Source: CAWGYT01 sp963826795
GTDB taxonomy: Bacteria; Planctomycetota; Planctomycetia; Pirellulales; Pirellulaceae
Reading direction: 5' to 3'
NCBI GenBank assembly: GCA_963826795.1
Contig: CAWGYT010000013.1
Location: 1 to 64,000 of the forward strand
DNA: 64,000 nt
Part shown: one piece after another, positions 18,553-28,145 of the stretch
Layout of the letters: each line of letters begins with the position of its first letter
Numbering within the stretch: the first letter of the stretch is position 1
Notes under the pieces: generated by a model
Seen by the model: the letters and a program-made list of their open reading frames with translations, nothing else
Database searches by the model: none
Told to the model about the DNA's origin: nothing
Position numbers and translations under genes: made by a program

Positions 18553-18837
18553 CTAGTCGACTTCGCGAGGGGGAATCACCTGCGGTGGCAGCTTGTCGGT
18601 CGCAAACGGCGACTCGGGAATCACGGGTCGCGAATAGCGACTCGAAAACGAAAACAGGTAGGCAACAAAGAACAATGCCGCGAATATGAATGACAGGATG
18701 ACCGCCGACAACACGGCGGCCAGGATCGCCAAGGCCCACGTCTGACCCCGCGCCGCGTAGTTACCGACCAAGAAGATCACGGCACAGATCGCCGTGACTG
18801 TCAACATCAGTCGAATCGAGAAACGTGGAATGAGCAT
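18553..18837 (-). CDS. Small membrane protein
   Basis: A 94-residue protein with the opening MLIPRFSIRLMLTVTAICA, a pattern repeatedly seen in small planctomycete membrane proteins, two membrane helices (to residue 24, and about 33-63) and a proline-rich cytoplasmic or periplasmic tail. It is the first gene of the minus-strand exporter operon, 51 bases before the large membrane protein. Function unknown. Confidence 0.7.
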   Translation of the reverse strand: MLIPRFSIRLMLTVTAICAVIFLVGNYAARGQTWALAILAAVLSAVILSFIFAALFFVAYLFSFSSRYSRPVIPESPFATDKLPPQVIPPREVD

Positions 18838-18961
18838 CGTGATGGGGCTCAGTGAATTGCGATTGACGTGGCAACCCGAGGCGTTTTGGTATTATCGCAA
18901 ACTGGAACCAGATTGCGACCGCTCTGCGCAGCTTTATCAAAGTAAAGAAGTGGGATCGTCT

Positions 18962-19043
18962 CGGGAGGGCGAAGCTCCTGTTGAGCCGTACGAAGGCCGG
19001 CGCTCAACGCAAGTTCGGCTCGGCAGGAGCCTCGCCCTCCCGG
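18962..19043. repeat. REP-like inverted pair
   Basis: Two copies of the CGGGAGGGCGAAGCTCCTG motif face each other (18962-18988 and 19017-19043) and would form a long stem-loop. The pair lies between the divergent exporter operon and mscL. The rest of 18838-19208 shows no gene. Confidence 0.75.
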
Positions 19044-19208
19044 TGGACCTGCACCGAAACTAAGCCGGGCCGCATGTGCCCCGGCTTGGGCCGCGCCGCC
19101 CGCGTCGCTGTCCGGTCGCCTTGTCGACGATCGGTTGCCTTTCTACACTCACGGACACAGCCGGTATTCGTCCAAACCCGGCCCCATCTTGTGACAGGAG
19201 ACCCGCCG

Positions 19209-19632
19209 GTGAAGATTATTCAGGAATTTAAAGATTTCGCGATGAAGGGCAACGTCGTCGATATGGCGGTCGGCATCGTGATCGGCGGGGCATTCGGGAC
19301 CGTGGTCAAGTCGCTGGTAGACAATGTGATCATGCCACCGATTGGATACCTGACGGGCAAGGTCGATTTCGCCAACCTCAGTTTCAATTTGCCCGTTCCT
19401 GACGGCGAGCCGGTTCAAATCAAATACGGGCTGTTCTTCAACGCGATCATCAGTTTCGCCATTGTGGCTTTTGCGCTGTTTATCGTGATCAAGTGGATGA
19501 ACACAATTCGCCGCGCAGCTGGAGCCCAAGCAGGAAGTGAAGCCGACGACGAAGAAGTGCCCCGAGTGCCAGCTCGAGATCCCGATTGACGCCCGCCGAT
19601 GTGGCCATTGTACGAGTCAGCTCGCGGCCTAG
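19209..19632 (+). CDS. mscL: MscL large-conductance mechanosensitive channel with zinc-ribbon tail, frame broken near 19.51 kb
   Basis: Inner-membrane channel that opens under high tension to release solutes on osmotic downshock. The GTG at 19209 opens the canonical IIQEFKDFAMKGNVVDMAVG N-terminal helix; the pore helix contains GIVIGGAFGTVV, and the second helix ends VIKWMNTIRR. In the starting frame the protein ends at 19589 after an unrelated acidic tail. Dropping one base near 19511-19520 restores QLEPKQEV and a zinc-ribbon, CPEC...CGHC (KKCPECQLEIP, DARRCGHCTSQL), ending at a TAG at 19630. Such C-terminal ribbons occur in planctomycete MscL, so the restored frame is preferred. Confidence 0.92.
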
Positions 19633-19885
19633 CCCGAGAGCGATTGCGACGGGCGGTTTGCAGCAGCATCGCGAAGGGTTCCGCGTGTCGTGACGCAGGG
19701 CCTGCGCCGAAGTTGTTCAGCTTTTCGTACGGCCACGGGCGCGTGCTGCCGACTGGCCGCGAAAGAGCGTTTGTCAAGAGGACTCGGCCTGACTAAGCTG
19801 ATCGTTGGCGTTGCCGCCGCACGGCTGCGCGGTCGCCGGGCCAAGTTGATTCGAGCCAGTTACGCCGAGCCAAGGAGATTCCACC

Positions 19886-20941
19886 GTGACGATGCGACGC
19901 TTGCCGTTCCCGACAACACTTCAGGTCTTGGTTTGCGCTGCCAGCCTGGCGCTTGTGGCGAGTGCCCCGCTGGAGGCTGCCGTCAAGGAGCGTTTCTATC
20001 CCATGGGCGAATCGGATCCCGGGGCGGCCATTGGCCAGCCGGCCTCGATGACGGCGGACATCCTGGATTCCGGGGCGGACCAGGCGGGTGCGTTGGTGCC
20101 CTTGGAAGTGCTGAACGGCGGGGAACCGGTCTATGCGTCAGGCCGATTCGGGGACGATCTGAGCCTGTCCTTTGACGGCGCCGAGAGTTATCTCCAATCG
20201 GCCGCCTTTGATCCGCGAAATTTCGGCGGCAGTTTCGCGGCACTCAGCCAGGCCTGGGTCAAACCCGACCCGGCCGGTTTCGGCGAACAGCAAGCCATCT
20301 GGGGACTCGGGACCGACAATGGCGGCGTGGGGATCACGGCGGACGGGACTTGGCAGTTACGGGCGTCCAGCCGAGTTCCCGATTCGGACAGCGGAGAGCC
20401 GGTCGCGTTCGATGCCTGGACCCATGTGGCGGTCCTCCGCGGCGGGAACAGCGCGAGCCTGTTTGTCAACGGCGAGCGTGTTTCGCGGTTCGAGGCGTTT
20501 TGGGACGGCGTCGGGGAGGTGGTCGTCGGCGCCGCCCTGGACGGCAGCATTCCGTTTCATGGCCTGATCGATGATTTTAATATTGCGGGATTCTCCGATG
20601 GTGTTTTTAACGCGGTCGACGACCTCGATTTCTTCGACCCGGAAAACTTCACGGGGGTCGACGGGGACGTCAATCAGGACGGCAATGTCGACATCAGCGA
20701 CTACCTGATCTGGTCCGACAATGTCGGCTTCGACAACGGCCAGGGCGCCGGCGACGCGACGACATTGCTGCGGGGCGATGTCGACGGGAATGGACGCGTC
20801 AATTTCTTCGACTTCCAAATCATTCGCGACATCGCCGCCCAGAACGGGGCTCCTTTGAACGTGCCGGTGCCCGAGCCCACTTCCGGAGTGCTGCTGGCGA
20901 TCGGGCTGTTCGCCGTGCAACATCTGCGGCGCCAAAAGTGA
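19886..20941 (+). CDS. Exported LamG-like protein with dockerin-like loops and PEP-CTERM tail
   Basis: A 351-residue exported protein. The GTG at 19886 follows AAGGAG at 8 bases; an ATG two codons on is also possible. A signal peptide (VLVCAASLALVASAPLEA) precedes a concanavalin-like LamG domain, about residues 60-235, with SLSFDGAESYLQ and AFDAWTHVAVLRGG. Two calcium-loop motifs follow: DVNQDGNVDISDYLIW and DVDGNGRVNFFDFQII. The C-terminus is VPEPTSGVLLAIGLFAVQHLRRQK-like: PEP, hydrophobic helix, basic end, the sorting signal read by exosortase. No exosortase is in the window. Ligand unknown. Confidence 0.85.
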   Translation: MTMRRLPFPTTLQVLVCAASLALVASAPLEAAVKERFYPMGESDPGAAIGQPASMTADILDSGADQAGALVPLEVLNGGEPVYASGRFGDDLSLSFDGAESYLQSAAFDPRNFGGSFAALSQAWVKPDPAGFGEQQAIWGLGTDNGGVGITADGTWQLRASSRVPDSDSGEPVAFDAWTHVAVLRGGNSASLFVNGERVSRFEAFWDGVGEVVVGAALDGSIPFHGLIDDFNIAGFSDGVFNAVDDLDFFDPENFTGVDGDVNQDGNVDISDYLIWSDNVGFDNGQGAGDATTLLRGDVDGNGRVNFFDFQIIRDIAAQNGAPLNVPVPEPTSGVLLAIGLFAVQHLRRQK

Positions 20942-21005
20942 GGCGAGCGGCATCGCGCGGGAGAGATCGACGAAGCACACACGAAATCATCTGACGGGAG
21001 CTACT

Positions 21006-22585
21006 TTGATGTATCGTCTATTTTCGGTCCTGGTGATTGTCGCAACCACTATGCTGCTCGGCGGTGTTCGCGCGGCATGCGCCGACGTGATTGTCGCGGA
21101 TGACTTTTTCTATAATCAGCCCACCAAGCAGCTGACCGTTGGCGGCGGTTTTACGCTGCAAGATTACGGCGGTGGTCAGAATGGACCGGCGGGCGGTTGG
21201 ACGGGTCGCTGGGGATCGTCCGGCGACGGGCTTGTCACGGGTCCGGATTACGAGTTCGTCGACGATCAGTTCCAGGGTGTGATTGGCGATGGGGCTCTCC
21301 CCCTGAACGCGAACTACATCGAGCGGGGCTACGTGACTTCCGGACTGGCCGACAATCAAACGATCTACTTCGGAGTGCTTTCGCGTGTGGATCTGGATGC
21401 GGTCGTCAGCAGCCGCTTCTACATCAACGATCCGCTTAGCGAAACCTCGCAGATCGCCTTGGGCTTCAGCGAGTTTGGAGGTTTCGCGGCCGAGCTGGGC
21501 CTGACGCTGGACAGCAACGATGACGAGTTTGTCAACGACGGCGAGTTCCATCAGTTGATCGGCAAGCTGGAGATCAACGCGGAGGGTGCCAATGAGCGGC
21601 TGACGGTTTGGCTCGATCCCGTCGGCGTGGAAGCGGGGCCCTCGGTGTCCATCGAGGATGACGTGATCGCGTCGGTTAGCGAGCTGGACCTGATGCGGCT
21701 CGGGCGGACCACCGGCGGCGGGCTGGTGTATTGGGACAACGTTGCGATCGGCACCAGTTGGGATTCTGTTGCCGCAGTGGAGATCCCTCGTCTCACGCTC
21801 AACGTGAATCCGACCTCCGGCAGCGCTTTTTGAGCAACACGACATCGACCGACTTTGACGTGAACTACTACGAGATTCTGTCGGCGGGCGGATCGCTAAA
21901 CGTCGATGGCTGGTCGAGCCTCGATGATCAAGCCGTCGCGGGCTGGCTCGAGAACAGTCCCTCCGCGGCACGTTTGACCGAATCGAACTTCAGCGACGCG
22001 ACGCCGCTTGCCAGCGGCGCCGGGCTCAATCTCGGCACGCTGCACGCTCCGGGTGGCGCGCAAGATCTAGTGATGCGCGTCGGTACCGCCCAGGGGTTGC
22101 TTAATCTGGTCACCGTGAAGTACGAGGCGGGGGGCGTCACGGGGGACTTCAATGGCGATGGAATCCTGGATGCGACCGACATCGACCTGCTGTCGGCCGA
22201 GGTCCGGGCGGCCTCGAATAACCCCGCGTACGATTTGAACGCCGACAGTTTGGTCAACGAGACCGACCGTGAACTGTGGGTCAACGATCTCAAGCGGACC
22301 TACTTTGGCGACGCGGACCTGGATGGCGAGTTCAACAGCACGGATCTGGTGAGCGTCTTCCAGGCGGGAGAGTATGAAGATGGCATGCCCAGCAATTCGG
22401 CTTGGGCCACCGGCGATTGGAATGGAGACACCGAGTTTGATACGGCCGACTTCGTGACGGCGTTTCAGGCCGGTGGATTCGAACTGGGTCCTCGGCCCGC
22501 CGTCGCCGCGGTGCCCGAGCCGGCGGCATTCGCCCTGTTTCTCGCCGGAGCGCTGGCGATCGTCGGTCGTCGCCGGAGTCGTTGA
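21006..22585 (+). CDS. Exported PEP-CTERM/dockerin-type protein, frame broken at the T-run near 21.83 kb
   Basis: N-terminal signal peptide (MMYRLFSVLVIVATTMLLGG), then a beta-rich domain with ADDFFYNQ and GGWTGRWGSSGDG that resembles planctomycete laminin-like domains. At 21825-21831 the frame ends GCT-TTTT-GA; one extra T would read on as FLSNTTSTDFDVNYYEI, and everything downstream is coding to 22585. The C-terminal part has calcium-loop motifs (DFNGDGILDATDIDLL, DADLDGEFNSTDLV, DWNGDTEFDTADFV) and a VPEPAAFALFLAGALAIVGRRRSR-type PEP-CTERM tail. It follows the LamG gene by 64 bases and likely shares its transcript. Confidence 0.8.
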
Positions 22586-22666
22586 GTCAGGCTCGAACGA
22601 AAGATCACATTTCGCAGCGGGCGGACTCGCCGTTTCAGCGAGTCGGTGAGGGCGGCAGAGCAACGA

Positions 22667-23077
22667 TCATTCCATGTTATCGCGCGTCAAACGGCAGAGC
22701 CCCACGAATTGCTTGTCGCGAAAGAAATGGGGCGTCAAATAGCCGTTGGCACTGGCTGGAACCGTCACCGTGACCGTCACTTCGCGCGTTGCGTTGTCGA
22801 CCGTCTCGGGGTCGATGTCGACGTCGACGCTGCGTACGGCGATCGTACGCAACGTGCTTTCGGCCGTTTCGCGGGCCAAGTCCGTTGACGGATTGACGGT
22901 GCTGAGACAACGAGCGGCTTCGTAGGCCGCGTTGTCGACAGAGTGGCGGATCATGTTCATCCGTGAGAACTCCACGGCAGTGAATACGAACAAAAACAGC
23001 AGCGAGACGCAGATCGCCATTTCGACGGTCACGGATCCGGGGCGAGACGAGGGACGGGAGTCGCGGCGGGATGGCAT
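22667..23077 (-). CDS. TadE-like pseudopilin
   Basis: Minor pseudopilin of a Tad/Flp-type system: basic N-terminus, then RPGSVTVEMAICVSLLFLF, the TadE signature with the processing-site glycine/serine and E before a single membrane helix. A periplasmic part ends near 137 residues with a pattern of alternating beta segments (VTVTVTVPASANGY). I chose the ATG at 23077; a GTG at 23134 would add 19 residues. Upstream on the same strand lie a TadG-like and another TadE-like gene. No Tad ATPase or secretin is nearby, so the secretion machinery must be encoded elsewhere. Confidence 0.85.
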   Translation of the reverse strand: MPSRRDSRPSSRPGSVTVEMAICVSLLFLFVFTAVEFSRMNMIRHSVDNAAYEAARCLSTVNPSTDLARETAESTLRTIAVRSVDVDIDPETVDNATREVTVTVTVPASANGYLTPHFFRDKQFVGLCRLTRDNME

Positions 23078-23160
23078 CACGGAATCTCGAGGTTTGTTTA
23101 CTTGGGTCGATCGAATACTCGGGTGCTGAGGCACATCGATCCCCTGCTCCCGACGAACGC

Positions 23161-24303
23161 TTACTCGGTCATGAGTACCGGCAGGGTCAACGCGATTTCA
23201 CGAAAGATCTGTTCGAGCGTCGCCGCGTCCGGGGCGTGGTAATGGTTGCCTCCGGCTGCGTTGGCCACCATTTCCATGGCAGCCTGATCCGCGCCGTCGC
23301 TGAACGTGATGGCGTGGACTGTAATTCCCTGGGAAGCCGCCGATTCCGCGGCGCCACTGGGATGATTTCCCAGGTTGTACTGCCCATCCGTGAGGATCAC
23401 CATGGTCTTCTCGGCGAACGGACGCGCCACCGCGGGGTCGGTCAACGCTTCAATGCCTCGAAGGATGCCTGCCTCGATGTTCGTCTTTCCGTTGATCGCC
23501 ACGGCGCTGTACCCGTTCATGACATCGGTGACTGCCAGGTAGTTGCCGCTCACCGGGGCGTCGATCGTGGACTCGGCAAACGTCAGGTCGCAACCTTGAT
23601 AGGCGCCAGCATAGGAGGCAATCCCCAGAAACTCCAATTGAGCGGTCTCATCCAGGCCGCCAATAAACGCCTGAACCGCGTTCTGCAGCGCGCTCCAGCG
23701 ACTTTCGACTGGATCGGGTGGATCGCAACCGCCTCGCCCCGCCGGTAAGGCTCCGGTCGTGAGCGAGTACTTCATCGATCCCGAGCGGTCGACGACCAGC
23801 ACGATATCGCGATCCAGATTCACGGAGGTGGCGGACTGTACGGGCTGAAAGACGGATCTTCCGATCATTCTTCCGAAGAACAAAGGAACGCTGCCCGAAG
23901 GGGAATCCTCCGTGCGGCGCCCATTGACGCGCACGCTATTGGGGGGCGTTCCGCCGGGAACGAAGACGACCGGACTTCCTTCGGCGAACTCGCCGCGACC
24001 GAAAATGATGTCTTCATCCGCCAACTCCAGCGGCCGGTTGGCGACGAGATTCTTGCCGGCGACGACCTTTGCGGCGGTCCGTGCCGCGTTGATCTGCTGG
24101 GTTCGCGAGAGTGCTTCGGCGGCGGCGCGGGCCGCGGCGTCGGTCGCCGTGCGAAGCTGAGTCCGAGTCAGCTGCATGTAGGCCACGTCAATCGAAAACA
24201 CGACGGTGACGATCAAGACAATCAGCATCATCGCCACCAGCACCAACATCGCGCCTCGTCGACTTCGCGGGAACTGACGGGATTTCTTCGCGGCGCGTGC
24301 CAT
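23161..24303 (-). CDS. TadG-like protein with von Willebrand A domain
   Basis: A 380-residue protein with a TadE/TadG-type start (RRGAMLVLVAMMLIVLIVTV, one membrane helix followed by AYMQLTRTQLRTATDAAARAAAEAL) and a vWA domain from about residue 168. The metal-ion-dependent adhesion site is intact: DRSGS (DxSxS) near 172, T in GKTNIEAG, and D in LTDGQYN. Such proteins tether adhesion domains to Tad pili or the cell envelope. It is encoded between two TadE-like genes on the same strand, which suggests one operon. Confidence 0.87.
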   Translation of the reverse strand: MARAAKKSRQFPRSRRGAMLVLVAMMLIVLIVTVVFSIDVAYMQLTRTQLRTATDAAARAAAEALSRTQQINAARTAAKVVAGKNLVANRPLELADEDIIFGRGEFAEGSPVVFVPGGTPPNSVRVNGRRTEDSPSGSVPLFFGRMIGRSVFQPVQSATSVNLDRDIVLVVDRSGSMKYSLTTGALPAGRGGCDPPDPVESRWSALQNAVQAFIGGLDETAQLEFLGIASYAGAYQGCDLTFAESTIDAPVSGNYLAVTDVMNGYSAVAINGKTNIEAGILRGIEALTDPAVARPFAEKTMVILTDGQYNLGNHPSGAAESAASQGITVHAITFSDGADQAAMEMVANAAGGNHYHAPDAATLEQIFREIALTLPVLMTE

Positions 24304-24390
24304 TCAGATTACCTCTCTTGCAGGACGACACACAGGCTGTTGGACGTTCGGCGAACGCGATGGTTCGCCGCGGGAAGTTTCGGCGCGACG

Positions 24391-24843
24391 TCACTCCTTG
24401 ACCATCGTCGCCTCGGCCTGCAGGTCGCTCCTGGCGATGCCAAAGTTTATGATTGAATTCTGGGCGATCGGCACGGCGATCCGGACGGCAATGTCCTGAC
24501 CTCGCTGGACGTTGTCGAAATTGGCGGGCTCGAATTCGACGTCCGCTCCCTTGATGTGTCGCTGAGTCAAGATCTCGTGAGCGTGATCCAAGACGTCCTC
24601 CGGCACGGCACCCGGTTCGATTGCCCGGCGAATTGCCTCGTATGCGGCCACATGGAGTGACTGTTTTACGAAGATCATGGTGCACGTTTCGATCGACCCG
24701 AGCACCAAGACGACGATTGCCGGCAAGCAGACCGCAAGCTCCACGATGGCCGAGCCGCGCGGACGTCGGCGGGCTTTTCGAGGCGAGAGTATCGTCCGAG
24801 CGACCAGCGGGACGGCCCGTTCTTTTGCTGCGTTGAGGTTCAT
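24391..24843 (-). CDS. TadE-like pseudopilin
   Basis: A 150-residue pseudopilin-like protein. RRPRGSAIVELAVCLPAIVVLVLG carries the TadE signature, with a glutamate near the start of the single membrane helix, and it is followed by SLHVAAYEAIRRAIEPG, as usual in this family. The rest is periplasmic. It starts at the ATG at 24843 and is followed 87 bases downstream by the TadG-like gene. Its upstream neighbour ends within 30 bases, so the set may be cotranscribed. Confidence 0.85.
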   Translation of the reverse strand: MNLNAAKERAVPLVARTILSPRKARRRPRGSAIVELAVCLPAIVVLVLGSIETCTMIFVKQSLHVAAYEAIRRAIEPGAVPEDVLDHAHEILTQRHIKGADVEFEPANFDNVQRGQDIAVRIAVPIAQNSIINFGIARSDLQAEATMVKE

Positions 24844-24871
24844 GCGTGTCGTCGGTTTCGCTCAGGAAGGC

Positions 24872-25355
24872 CTACAGAACTTGTGTTGGCTCGCAGTCGG
24901 GTTCTTTGACCTCGTTCGCGACCTTCGACGCGGCTTCCGCCTTCGCCAACCGGGCCGAGATGCAGGTTGATGTCGTCCGCCAGCTCTTTCCAGAAATCAC
25001 TCTTGCGGAAACGCACTTGCGGGATGGTCTCTCCTTGCCCCAGCTTGTGCAGCGCGGTGCGAATCGAAAAGACCGGCCCCGCGAAGCGATGACTCAGCTT
25101 GATGGAGTCGTAGGCGAATGCGGGGAACGTGCAGACCATCACGATGAACAGGAAGCCGTACCGAGTCCACATGTTTTGTAAATGCTCGATAAACGGAGTG
25201 CCGACACCGTCCATGAACATGTGCAACATCAGCAAGCAGAGAAAACCTGCGAGCATGGCATAGGTCCAGTGGAGCAGGATCCGCGCCACGATCGCTCCCT
25301 GTACCGTCGGATCGATGAAAATTTTCTTCCGCGCGTGTCGGTGCTGAGTCGTCAT
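24872..25355 (-). CDS. Small two-helix membrane protein with HAMP-like tail, frame broken near 24.95 kb
   Basis: From the ATG at 25355 (GAGGAAG nine bases upstream) the product starts with a basic segment, RKKIFIDPTVQGAIVARI, then two membrane helices (WTYAMLAGFLCLLMLHMF and YGFLFIVMVCTFPAF) and a cytoplasmic region resembling the HAMP linker (SHRFAGPVFSIRTALHKLGQGE). Near 24951-24956 one base is in excess; removing it changes a proline/glycine-rich tail into ARLAKAEAASKVANEV, a regular helix, and gives a stop at 24872. The family is seen beside Tad genes in planctomycetes, but its function is unknown. Confidence 0.7.
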
Positions 25356-25543
25356 TCCCACTTCCTCGATGTTCTGAATCGCCTTGAGCTGACTGATAGC
25401 GAGACAACGATGGACCGAGTCGTTTGAACCAACTTGAGTGCCATCGAAGGAATCGCGGATCGGCGGCGGACGCAACGGTTGCTTCCAGGGAGGCCCGCGG
25501 CACGATCTTCAGTAAAGGTAGTTCACCGTTTGGGGCGTGGGCT

Positions 25544-27238
25544 TTAGAGCGCGGCTCGCTGAATCGCTCGATTGCGTTGCCGATAGTATTTCCAGCCCGG
25601 CAGAAAGAAGCAGGCGGCGGACACAACGCCGAAAATGACGTGCGAATAGTCGGCCCAATGCGCCATCGCGATCGCCGTGAGAAACAACGCAGCGGCTTGA
25701 AGATAGAACGTGCCCGACAGAATCCCGGCCTTGATCAAAAACACCATCCCGCTGACCAGCGCCAGAATCGGCGACAGCTTCAGCGCGGGTTCCTCCATCA
25801 GGTACTCGACCGGAAACAGCATTCCGATGCAGATCATGCTGGCCGCCCAGACGTGCGCGATCTGTCGTTCCACGAAGGTGACCGGTCCCATCCGGCGTCG
25901 GAGAGCCCAGAAGACGGCCGCCCAGGCGCCCAACCCGGCCGTCCACAGCAGAAAATACTGAATCCGGTCCTCTCGACCCTGGGCCTTGTCCCGCAGATGC
26001 ATCGCATTTGTCAGAAAGCAGATGACCAGTAGCGCCAAGCTATGCCACATCCAAAGCAGTCCCCAGTTTTCCAGGACTGCCGCGTGGTGGGTCTCTCGGA
26101 ACAGACGAGTGACAATTTGCGAGAACCGCCCGCTGTGTGCCGACAGCGGCTCGTCGTTGAGGTAAGCCTGCAAGTCGTCGGCCAGCGCACCCGCGGTCGG
26201 GTACCTCAAGTCGGGCGGCTTCTGGAGGCACCGCAGCGCGATCATTTCGAGGTCGCGATCGACCTTGGGATTGATCTCGCGCGGCAAGGGTGGATCCTGT
26301 TCCAGAACCTGCAACACAATCTCCATCGGCGAATTGGCCTCAAAGGGCGGCCGCCCCGTGAGCAGATGGTAAAGAATCGTGCCCAGGCTGTAGACATCAC
26401 TCGTGATCCCGACCTCGCCGCGATTGCCAGCGGCTTGCTCCGGAGCCATGTAGGCCGGCGTGCCCAGGACCGCGCCGGTGCGGGTTAAGCTGACCGGATC
26501 GGCCGTCTGTTTGGCCAGGCCAAAGTCCATCACATGCGGCTCACCCTGTTCATCGATCAGCACATTCGACGGTTTCAGGTCGCGATGGAGGACGCCGCGG
26601 CGATGGGCGAAATCGATCGCCCGCGCGACGCTCAACATGATCTGGGCCGCTTCGCGGGCGGGGGCCGGACCGGCGTCAAAGTGCTGCGAGATCGTCTCAC
26701 CGGACACGTACTTCATGCTGAAAAACGGATGCCCATCATGCTCGCCCACTTCGTAAACTGGAACGATATTCGGATGGTCCAGCCGCGCTGCTGCCTCGGC
26801 TTCCGCGCGAAAACGCGCCTGATCGGCCACCGATGCCCATTGCCCGCGCAGCAGCATTTTGAGCGCGACGATGCGCCCCAAGCTCAATTGCCGAGCCAGA
26901 TAAACGACCCCCATTCCGCCTCGACCCAACTCATCCACCAGCTCGTAATCGCCGAAACGGTAGGGAAGTTCCAAGGGCGGCCGCACGCGCGCTTCGGGCG
27001 GTGCGGCACTGGCCGAACGCGACTCGGTCCCCACCGCGTTGGCCAGCATGACGGCCCCCCACAGCTCGCGCAGCTCCTGGCCGAGCGGTCCGAGCGCGCT
27101 GGCCTCTTGCTCAATATCGACCGGCTCGCCCTGCCGCGCGCGGGCGGACAATTCGTCCAGCAGTTTGGCTAAACGAGCGTCCTCGGAGGAGGACAGCTCG
27201 GCCTCGAGTGGAACCGAAAGTTTCTTGGGTGGAGACAT
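25544..27238 (-). CDS. Membrane-bound Ser/Thr protein kinase (PknB type)
   Basis: A 564-residue Hanks-type kinase. The catalytic domain spans about residues 97-370 with all key residues: glycine loop GRGGMGVV (105-112), K127 in VALKML, HRDLKPSN with D220, DFG with D238, and APE as MAPEQ. An N-terminal helical segment precedes it. After residue 395 four or five membrane helices follow (LLWMWHSLALLVICFL, YFLLWTAGLGAWAAVFWAL, and more), an arrangement common in planctomycete kinases. It lies 39 bases downstream of an ECF-type sigma factor, a pairing that suggests that the kinase tunes the sigma factor or is under its control. Confidence 0.93.
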   Translation of the reverse strand: MSPPKKLSVPLEAELSSSEDARLAKLLDELSARARQGEPVDIEQEASALGPLGQELRELWGAVMLANAVGTESRSASAAPPEARVRPPLELPYRFGDYELVDELGRGGMGVVYLARQLSLGRIVALKMLLRGQWASVADQARFRAEAEAAARLDHPNIVPVYEVGEHDGHPFFSMKYVSGETISQHFDAGPAPAREAAQIMLSVARAIDFAHRRGVLHRDLKPSNVLIDEQGEPHVMDFGLAKQTADPVSLTRTGAVLGTPAYMAPEQAAGNRGEVGITSDVYSLGTILYHLLTGRPPFEANSPMEIVLQVLEQDPPLPREINPKVDRDLEMIALRCLQKPPDLRYPTAGALADDLQAYLNDEPLSAHSGRFSQIVTRLFRETHHAAVLENWGLLWMWHSLALLVICFLTNAMHLRDKAQGREDRIQYFLLWTAGLGAWAAVFWALRRRMGPVTFVERQIAHVWAASMICIGMLFPVEYLMEEPALKLSPILALVSGMVFLIKAGILSGTFYLQAAALFLTAIAMAHWADYSHVIFGVVSAACFFLPGWKYYRQRNRAIQRAAL

Positions 27239-27276
27239 GACGCCTGATTGTCCCGCGATTCAGCATTCGCCAAACG

Positions 27277-27918
27277 TTAGGCCAGATCACTTTCGCTGGA
27301 AGGCTCGGACAACAGCTTGCGCAGCTTGCGGATCGCGCGCAAGTACCGCATGCTGGCGGCCGGTTCGGTCAAGCCGAGGGTGCGTGCGACATCCTGGTTG
27401 GAAAGCTGTTCGAAGTGCCGCATCACGACGATCTCCTGATCGTTTTCTTCCATCGTCTCCAACGCGGCCTGGAAGCGTCGTTGCAGCTCGTGCATCGTCG
27501 CCGCTGCCGCCGGCGTCAGCTCGGGATCGCACAGCTGCGCGGCCAATTCGATGGTCGAGCGGTCCAAGGCGGCGGGCGCGACCATCGCCTGCTCCCGATC
27601 GACGCTCCGCTTGAAACTCGCCCGATGTCGACGATGTGCGTCGATGATCCGATCCCGCGCCATTTGTCGCAGCCACAAGTGGAAGGGCATCACCGGATCT
27701 TCCAGGTAGGTCTGCAACCGCCGATTGGCCTCGATCATCACCTCCTGCACGATATCGCTTGCGTCAATCCGCTGTTGAATCCGTCGATCCAGCCTCAGTT
27801 CGACCATGCGTCTTAAGGCATTGCGGTGGCGGTCCAGCAGTTGCCCGGCTGCACTGGCATTCCCAGCTTTCGCATCGTTGATCAGTTCCTGAGTTTGCTC
27901 GCTCTGCGGCCAAGTCAT
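27277..27918 (-). CDS. ECF-type RNA polymerase sigma factor
   Basis: A 213-residue sigma-70-family regulator lacking region 1 and region 3. Region 2 is ASDIVQEVMIEANRRLQTY with MPFHLWLRQMARDRIIDAHRRHR, and region 4 is a helix-turn-helix in LSNQDVARTLGLTEPAASMRYLRAIRKLRKLL. The sequence fits planctomycete ECF sigma factors genetically linked to Ser/Thr kinases. I chose the ATG at 27918 (MTWPQSEQT) because the upstream extension is not protein-like. The kinase is encoded immediately downstream, with no anti-sigma factor visible. Confidence 0.9.
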   Translation of the reverse strand: MTWPQSEQTQELINDAKAGNASAAGQLLDRHRNALRRMVELRLDRRIQQRIDASDIVQEVMIEANRRLQTYLEDPVMPFHLWLRQMARDRIIDAHRRHRASFKRSVDREQAMVAPAALDRSTIELAAQLCDPELTPAAAATMHELQRRFQAALETMEENDQEIVVMRHFEQLSNQDVARTLGLTEPAASMRYLRAIRKLRKLLSEPSSESDLA

Positions 27919-28145
27919 GCCGTGCCCAGTGTAATTACGTGTCCGTGGCGGCCCCGAACTTCCATTATTCACTATTTCGCCACGCGCCAGCAAGGACGAG
28001 CCCGCGAAATCGGCCGATCCGAGCCGTGATTTGGGGGGTGGATTCGGGTTGCGTCAATCGACCCGCTTCTGGTACCGTCCCGCGACCGTACCCATCGACA
28101 GCCGTTTGTCGGTGGAACGTTCTGCCCCGAATGAGGATGGTGGTC

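Noticed and set aside
21825..21833. Programmed -1 frameshift
   Set aside because: The T-run lacks a full slippery heptamer with a downstream structure that I can support, and nine other genes show single-base breaks without such tracts. An indel error is simpler; kept only as an alternative.
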